Assembly (NCBI GenBank): GCA_035236585.1
Contig: CP141139.1
Span: 36,403,217 to 36,467,216 of the forward strand
Length of the DNA: 64,000 nucleotides
From: Warburgia ugandensis
Taxonomy: Eukaryota; Streptophyta; Magnoliopsida; Canellales; Canellaceae
Direction: 5' to 3'
Part shown: positions 59,341 to 64,000 of the stretch, one piece after another
Numbering within the stretch: position 1 is the stretch's first letter
Layout: every line of letters starts with the position of its first letter
Program-made: the position numbers and the translations under genes
Notes under the pieces: model-generated
What the model saw: only the letters and a program-made list of their open reading frames with translations
What the model was told of the DNA's origin: nothing
Database searches by the model: none

Positions 59341-60872
59341 TCAACATTAAGAAATTTGATGGACTATTGTTGGCATGTTACATAGACAACATAATACTTG
59401 CTCTATAATACATTCATTGAATTAGTTTAGAGGCAAGCTTAAAACAGTTTTTTGAAGATAGTGGAAGCCTCCTAGTGCAATAGATTTGATGGCAACTTTT
59501 TCTTTGGGATTGAACCAGACCCGACTTAATTTGTTCCAAACCTGCATTGCACTTTCGAATTTGGATCACAATTTTATCTAATAAATGTCAAAATAAGAGA
59601 GGAACTCTTGAAAATAAAGAATGCCGAAATAGGCAGACTAAGCAGAAAAGAAGAGAATGTCAAAATGGGTGGACTGTGAGAGAAATTAGAAACTAAGGCT
59701 CACTTAGATCTTTGGAGAGAGAACGAGAAGATGCATGTGAGACTTGGGCAGCGAGATGTATGTCTTGGCCCCTAAGTCCCTCCAGAAAACTACCACCCCG
59801 TTCTTCTCACATGGGTGGCTCCCACTAGTGAGGCCTCGTAGGTAGTAACGCTAGACCTTCTCTACAGTGACGTGCTTATGCACTTAGACCACTCACAATC
59901 ACACAGGCACATATCCACTCAAACAAAATTTTCTTATTAGTGAAATTCAGGAGAGACAAGCCCTTAAATAGGGATGTCTATTCTCCCCCACAGTAGCCCT
60001 TCAGAAACTGCAACTTAATAGTTGTGCATAAACCCTTTCTTCTTCTTTTTCTATATGTTCAACACATAACACACTCAGAGCACTTCGAACCAATGACTTA
60101 TTAGATACCACGGGAGAGGCCCTTCTTGTGTCATTGTGTTACAAGGCACAGAAGGCATTTTGCTCCATTTTATATCACTTCAAAGCTAAACCATGAACTT
60201 GGAAATTAGAACATTGAGAAGGTTGTATCATTGTTTTTCAAATTTAATGCCTACAACCAAACGTTTTGGATCCAGCCAGCAATGTACTTCGATCTCAAAA
60301 CTTACTACATTGTTGTAATTACACGGAATTGATAAAATGAGCACTTCAAGACACCAGTTGGAATCGGTAGATTTAAGCAAGATGCAATTTCAACTAGAGA
60401 GATTTGAATACAAAGTCTTTCTTTTCATGTTTCCACGTAGAAAGTCTTTTATAGGTGACAAATATGATGAAGCATTTTGCCATCTTATCTATAATATATG
60501 GGAGTGTATTAATTTCAGCTGTTTCATGCAGGTACAAGGAGCAGGTGACATTTGATTGGTTGAAAAAAAATAAAAAAACAAAAAAAAGTTAGAGAAAATA
60601 ACAGTTGAAAACTTTTTCCTAGTCAATCAAACATCAGCAAACACCCTGGAGAGGGCGGAACATCAATGAATTCACCAAAATATTACCTTTCCTATGGTTA
60701 AAAGGGTGTTTTACTAATTATCAAAAAGAACATGGCATAATGCTTAAATATTGAGATGCAGAAGAGCACTAAGAGAAGTTCCCTGGCACAGCCGTAAATG
60801 TGGAAGAAAGAGGAGTACTAGGAATTGCCAGAATTTGTAAGTGAAAAAGAGAAATCTGCTTGAACAAATATC
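59341..60872. other. Gene-free intergenic stretch
   Basis: No gene or repeat family recognised. A 72-codon open frame at 60337-60555 has no recognisable content. Confidence 0.35.
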
Positions 60873-60881
60873 TTACTAAAT

Positions 60882-60945
60882 CATCATCATCATCAGGCCT
60901 TATCCCGATTAGGCGTCCGCTAAAAGAAAAAAGAAATAAAAAAAT
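60882..60945 (-). mobile_element. Minimal RTE 3'-tail insertion (about 65 bp) with short TSD
   Basis: The minus strand reads AGCGGACGCCTAATCGGGAT, AAGGCCTGATGATGATGATG, closely matching the 3' end of the RTE LINE at 50320-50363 (CGACCCCTAATCGGGATAAGG then GATs). TACTAAAT occurs on both sides (about 60874-60881 and 60947-60954). The rest is an A-rich tract on the plus strand. It could be an extreme 5'-truncated LINE insertion or the tail of a SINE using RTE machinery. Confidence 0.75.
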
Positions 60946-60954
60946 CCTACTAAA

Positions 60955-61449
60955 TGCTGTTACTATTTATTCACATGCGCCAATTAATAATGACTTAAAA
61001 AAGCTAGCTCTGAAATAATTACATGGAGCTTGTCAATATCAATTTCACTCAATGCAAGTTTAGTTTGACCAACTTTATTATTATCAGGATACATCGTTGT
61101 TAGTCGAGCTAAGTTGATTTTCATGAAACTCTTTCTAACTCATTTTTAGTTTATCATGAGTTAGGCAAAGCTAAGCAAATCGAGCTACACAAATTATTGT
61201 CCCAACTCCTAAAAGCCTAGTGTTATTCTATTTTGAGGTGGTAAGAGTTTCACGAAACTTGATCTATCTCATTGTTGCAGGAGAAAATCTTGGGTCAGCT
61301 TGATTTAAGATGAGTTTCGGATTTGAAGTCTATTTTCTAATGTAATTTGACCACTCTTTTAGGTTGGAGGAAAAAAAAAAAGGCAGTTGTTTTTGCAGCC
61401 TAGTTTGCATGAGCTTAAGAAAATGAGGGTTAGTTATTACAATCAATAA
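60955..61449. other. Gene-free intergenic stretch
   Basis: No gene or repeat recognised, apart from a poly-A run of 12 at about 61371. Confidence 0.35.
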
Positions 61450-61960
61450 CCATTTTCAAATAAATGAAATTTGATAGCAACGCCCATTTTTAAGTAAGAA
61501 ACAATTTATATGATGGATCCTAAAAATTATCCACACTCCATTTCAAATAAGAATTTATTGACACGGTGTGCCTTAGATTATACTCGCGCCCATTTTCAAA
61601 TGAACTATTTACACAGTAAGGCTTGGAAGCTATTCCTTATTTATACATTTTCAACTAAGAAGCTAATTTTTTTTATGAGCCCTGCAAGTTACCCATGCTC
61701 ATTTTAAATAAGAAGCTATTTAATTGCGGAGCCTTCAAAGCTATCTACACCGACGCCCAGTTTCAAATTAAAGCTATTACATGGTACATCTTCAAATAAG
61801 CAATTGTTTACATTATGAGCCCTTAAAGTTTTCGACACCAATTTTAAAACGAGAGGCTATTTACGAAGTAGTGCCTACATTTTATCGACACAATTTTAAA
61901 TAAAAAGCTATTTACATGATCAACGTTAAACACTATCCTCACTCATTTTAAAATTAAGGT
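61450..61960. repeat. Diverged minisatellite, about 7-8 units of roughly 65-80 bp
   Basis: The recurring order is CCATTTTCAAATAAGAAGCT, ATTTACA-like, GATGAGCCTT, AAAGTTATCCACACC-like. Examples start near 61450, 61480, 61545, 61595, 61645, 61700, 61765, 61840 and 61885. Units vary in length and sequence, so exact borders are not assignable by eye. Confidence 0.65.
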
Positions 61961-62165
61961 TACGTAAGGCCCACCAATAAGGCCCACCAATAGGCTTCAA
62001 TATTTGCATAACAAGCCCGCAAACATGTTCTATCATTAGAAGGGAGCCACCAAATAGGTTTCATAGCATGCAAGGATAACCCATAAATATACTTCATGGA
62101 AAGCATCGAAGCCCACAAACAAGTTTCATAACATACAACGCTAACCCACAAACATATTCTTATTC
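61961..62165. repeat. Diverged short tandem repeat (CCCACAAACAAGTTTCATAACAT-like)
   Basis: AAGGCCCACCAAT is duplicated at once (61964-61990). About four to five variants of CCCRCAAACATGTTTCATARCAT follow at 30-45-bp spacing up to about 62160. The array adjoins the minisatellite at 61450-61960 and has a related general pattern. Confidence 0.55.
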
Positions 62166-62244
62166 GAGATTATTACTCTTGGGCCCACCCAAGTTTCATA
62201 AGAATTGGGCCAAATGAATAATTTTTTAATATTAATATTAAATT

Positions 62245-62411
62245 AGCACAACAGTAAAAGTTGTCGTCATGTGACCTTGAAGTCACGGGTTCAAGACATG
62301 GAATCACTCTCTTGCAAAATGCAAAGTAAGACTGGCTACTATAGGCCCTTATAGTCTGGCCCTTCCCCAAACCCCGCATAGGCAGAAGCTTCATGCACCG
62401 AGACTGCCCTT
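62245..62411 (+). mobile_element. Au-like SINE with perfect 15-bp TSD
   Basis: AGCACAACAGTAAAAGTTGTC (A box), GTGACCTTGAAGTCACGGGTT and CAAGACATGGAATC (B-box region), CTCTCTTGCAAAATGCAAAG, GGCCCTTATAGTCTGGCCCTT, AGAAGCTTCATGCACCGAGA and a CTGCCCTT end. TATTAATATTAAATT is repeated perfectly at 62230-62244 and 62412-62426. Confidence 0.92.
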
Positions 62412-62426
62412 TATTAATATTAAATT

Positions 62427-64000
62427 CTATGTGAACATGGTCAAAATTGTCATATACGCATCCGAGCTCAATCTAACATTTTACAAAATTTCGCTATCTC
62501 AAGTGGCATAACATATGTCTAGATTAGGCAAAACCAATATTTTAGACTTAATATTCAGCTAGATTAAGCAAGCTCTGGTCAGACTAAGATTGAGCAAACT
62601 TGGGGCAAATCAAGTGGCCTCAAACTTCCACTAATATGCTGTAAATTACGGGAAGTGATATATTTACCTTCTATTATGTATTTCATTAGCCCCTTGTGGC
62701 TATAACTTTAGGTGGGCCCTAGATTTATAAAGATCCAAGATGTCAACCTCAGCTTAGATGTGCCGAGCTCTAAAATTCCCATCATTGGATGATGCTAGAC
62801 GTTGCTTTCTTTTAGTAATAAAATAGACTGCAAAACTTTTAGTTATTCATTTTAGGAATCAAAAAAGCATTGGCTAGGAAATGGATAAGAATTTCAGAGC
62901 TTGGCCCATCCAAGTCAAAGAAACCATTGTGAACGATTTAGATCGTCACAAGTCTCGGCCCACAGAGAATTATACCGTCTGATCAATTAGTAAGGGGCTA
63001 ATGAATACAAAATGGGAAGCAAATAAATCACTTCCTCTGTACAAGTTTCCTCTTGAAAATAAATTTTCCATTTTCATAGTAATTAAATTCTAGAACTAGT
63101 AAATCAAGAGCAAGAACTTAAAGAGCCAATCCAATAAAGAGACAGAAAAACCACGCTGGACACCACTGTCAAACAAAACAGCAACAGCTTCACTCAATGG
63201 CTGAAGAAATGAATCTTTCTATCAGTAAAACTAATCCCCACAACTAAACAGTTTAGGGAGGACTTGGCTGATGCAAGAAAAGCCCAATTGAGTCAAGTCT
63301 TAGACCCAAGATGGACTAGCTTTGATGGCGTGACTACTGGAGCAACAATAAGCAAATCCATTGGCTTCAACTTAACACGCGCTGGTATTGATTCAGCAAA
63401 TATGCAACCATCCATCTAAAAACCCAAGCTTACAACAAGTTGGGAACTCTAAGATATGCAAAGTTGATAAAGCAAGGCTGTTAAACAGGAAGGCGTAGTA
63501 AATGTATCAGTTGATTGTACATGTCCCACGAAATCCAATCCACCAGTATTACTTTTCCGCAAAGGTAACATGTAACAGCTTTTCCACATTTGGGAGCACC
63601 CCAATCTGAGACTGTTTCCCAATTTTCTTTTTATTTTTTCTGGAATGAAAGAAACTTATTGGCTTGTAATTTCCATTCTATTTATCAAAGGGTGGATCGA
63701 TCAGAAAACATTCAGTGATGAATCAATGAAAATAACATTTATAGAAATGAGAAACTGTTTCTGCTAGCTGGTTGGAAAAGGAAATCAGAAGGGGCAAGAC
63801 ATTATTGACACCAACAAACGGTTATCCAAGTAAAGTATGGGTTAGTAGCAAGAGAAGTCATAAGCCTGTTATAGTACCGGTTAAGACTAGCTGGCTCAGT
63901 TTGGGACCACTGATTACAATGACAGAAGAATGAGTTCTATGGTATCAACAGTAGAACCAACTCATGAAGAAACCCTTTAAGACTGAATGGGTCAGTATCA
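62427..64000. other. Gene-free right edge
   Basis: No gene, RNA gene or repeat family recognised. Ordinary AT-rich intergenic sequence. Confidence 0.35.

Overview
This is plant nuclear DNA. It contains one large intron-rich gene recognisable as the plant sphingoid long-chain base kinase LCBK1, and almost everything else is transposable-element debris of angiosperm types: a CACTA/En-Spm-associated transposase relic, a hAT transposase relic, very long solo LTRs, an RTE-clade LINE, a TRIM element and about ten copies of an Au-like tRNA-derived SINE. Introns of 6.5 and 8.8 kb packed with old insertions suggest a flowering plant with a large genome. The species cannot be fixed from the sequence.

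Layout. 0.3-5.1 kb (minus): broken exons of a Transposase_24-type (CACTA-associated) gene, with a 2.6-kb solo LTR (TSD CTAGT) lodged in one intron. 6.3-7.6 kb: two consecutive arrays of short palindromic modules. 8.6-12.6 kb: a decayed BED-finger hAT transposase gene flanked on both sides by arrays of the same palindromic module (ATAGGACGGTTA...TAACCGTCCTAT) seen at 6.3 kb. 12.6-12.9 kb: a second hAT-type terminus. 13-14.9 kb: a minus-strand LTR fragment. 15.25-22.33 kb: a solo LTR (TSD CTAAC) that was itself hit by a second solo LTR (17.89-20.87 kb, TSD TTAAA). 22.3-31 kb: degraded LTR-element sequence, then a cluster of SINEs, including two inserted at the same target.

31.3-56.3 kb (plus): LCBK1. 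There is a promoter and 5'-UTR exon, a 3.1-kb leader intron with a duplicated CT microsatellite block, and eight coding exons. All exons join in frame at GT/AG sites into a 757-residue protein that keeps the diacylglycerol-kinase-type catalytic signatures. Intron 5 holds an RTE LINE internally triplicated through a 6-bp microhomology, interrupted by a TRIM element with three LTRs (TSD GGAAC) and by a truncated SINE with a perfect 17-bp TSD. The gene has kept its reading frame despite this load.

56.3-64 kb: intergenic, with no gene recognised. It contains a 165-bp tandem duplication, a tiny RTE 3'-tail insertion, diverged minisatellites and one well-preserved SINE.

No new enzymatic or defence system is visible. 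The least explained structure is the set of palindromic module arrays at 6.3-12.6 kb.
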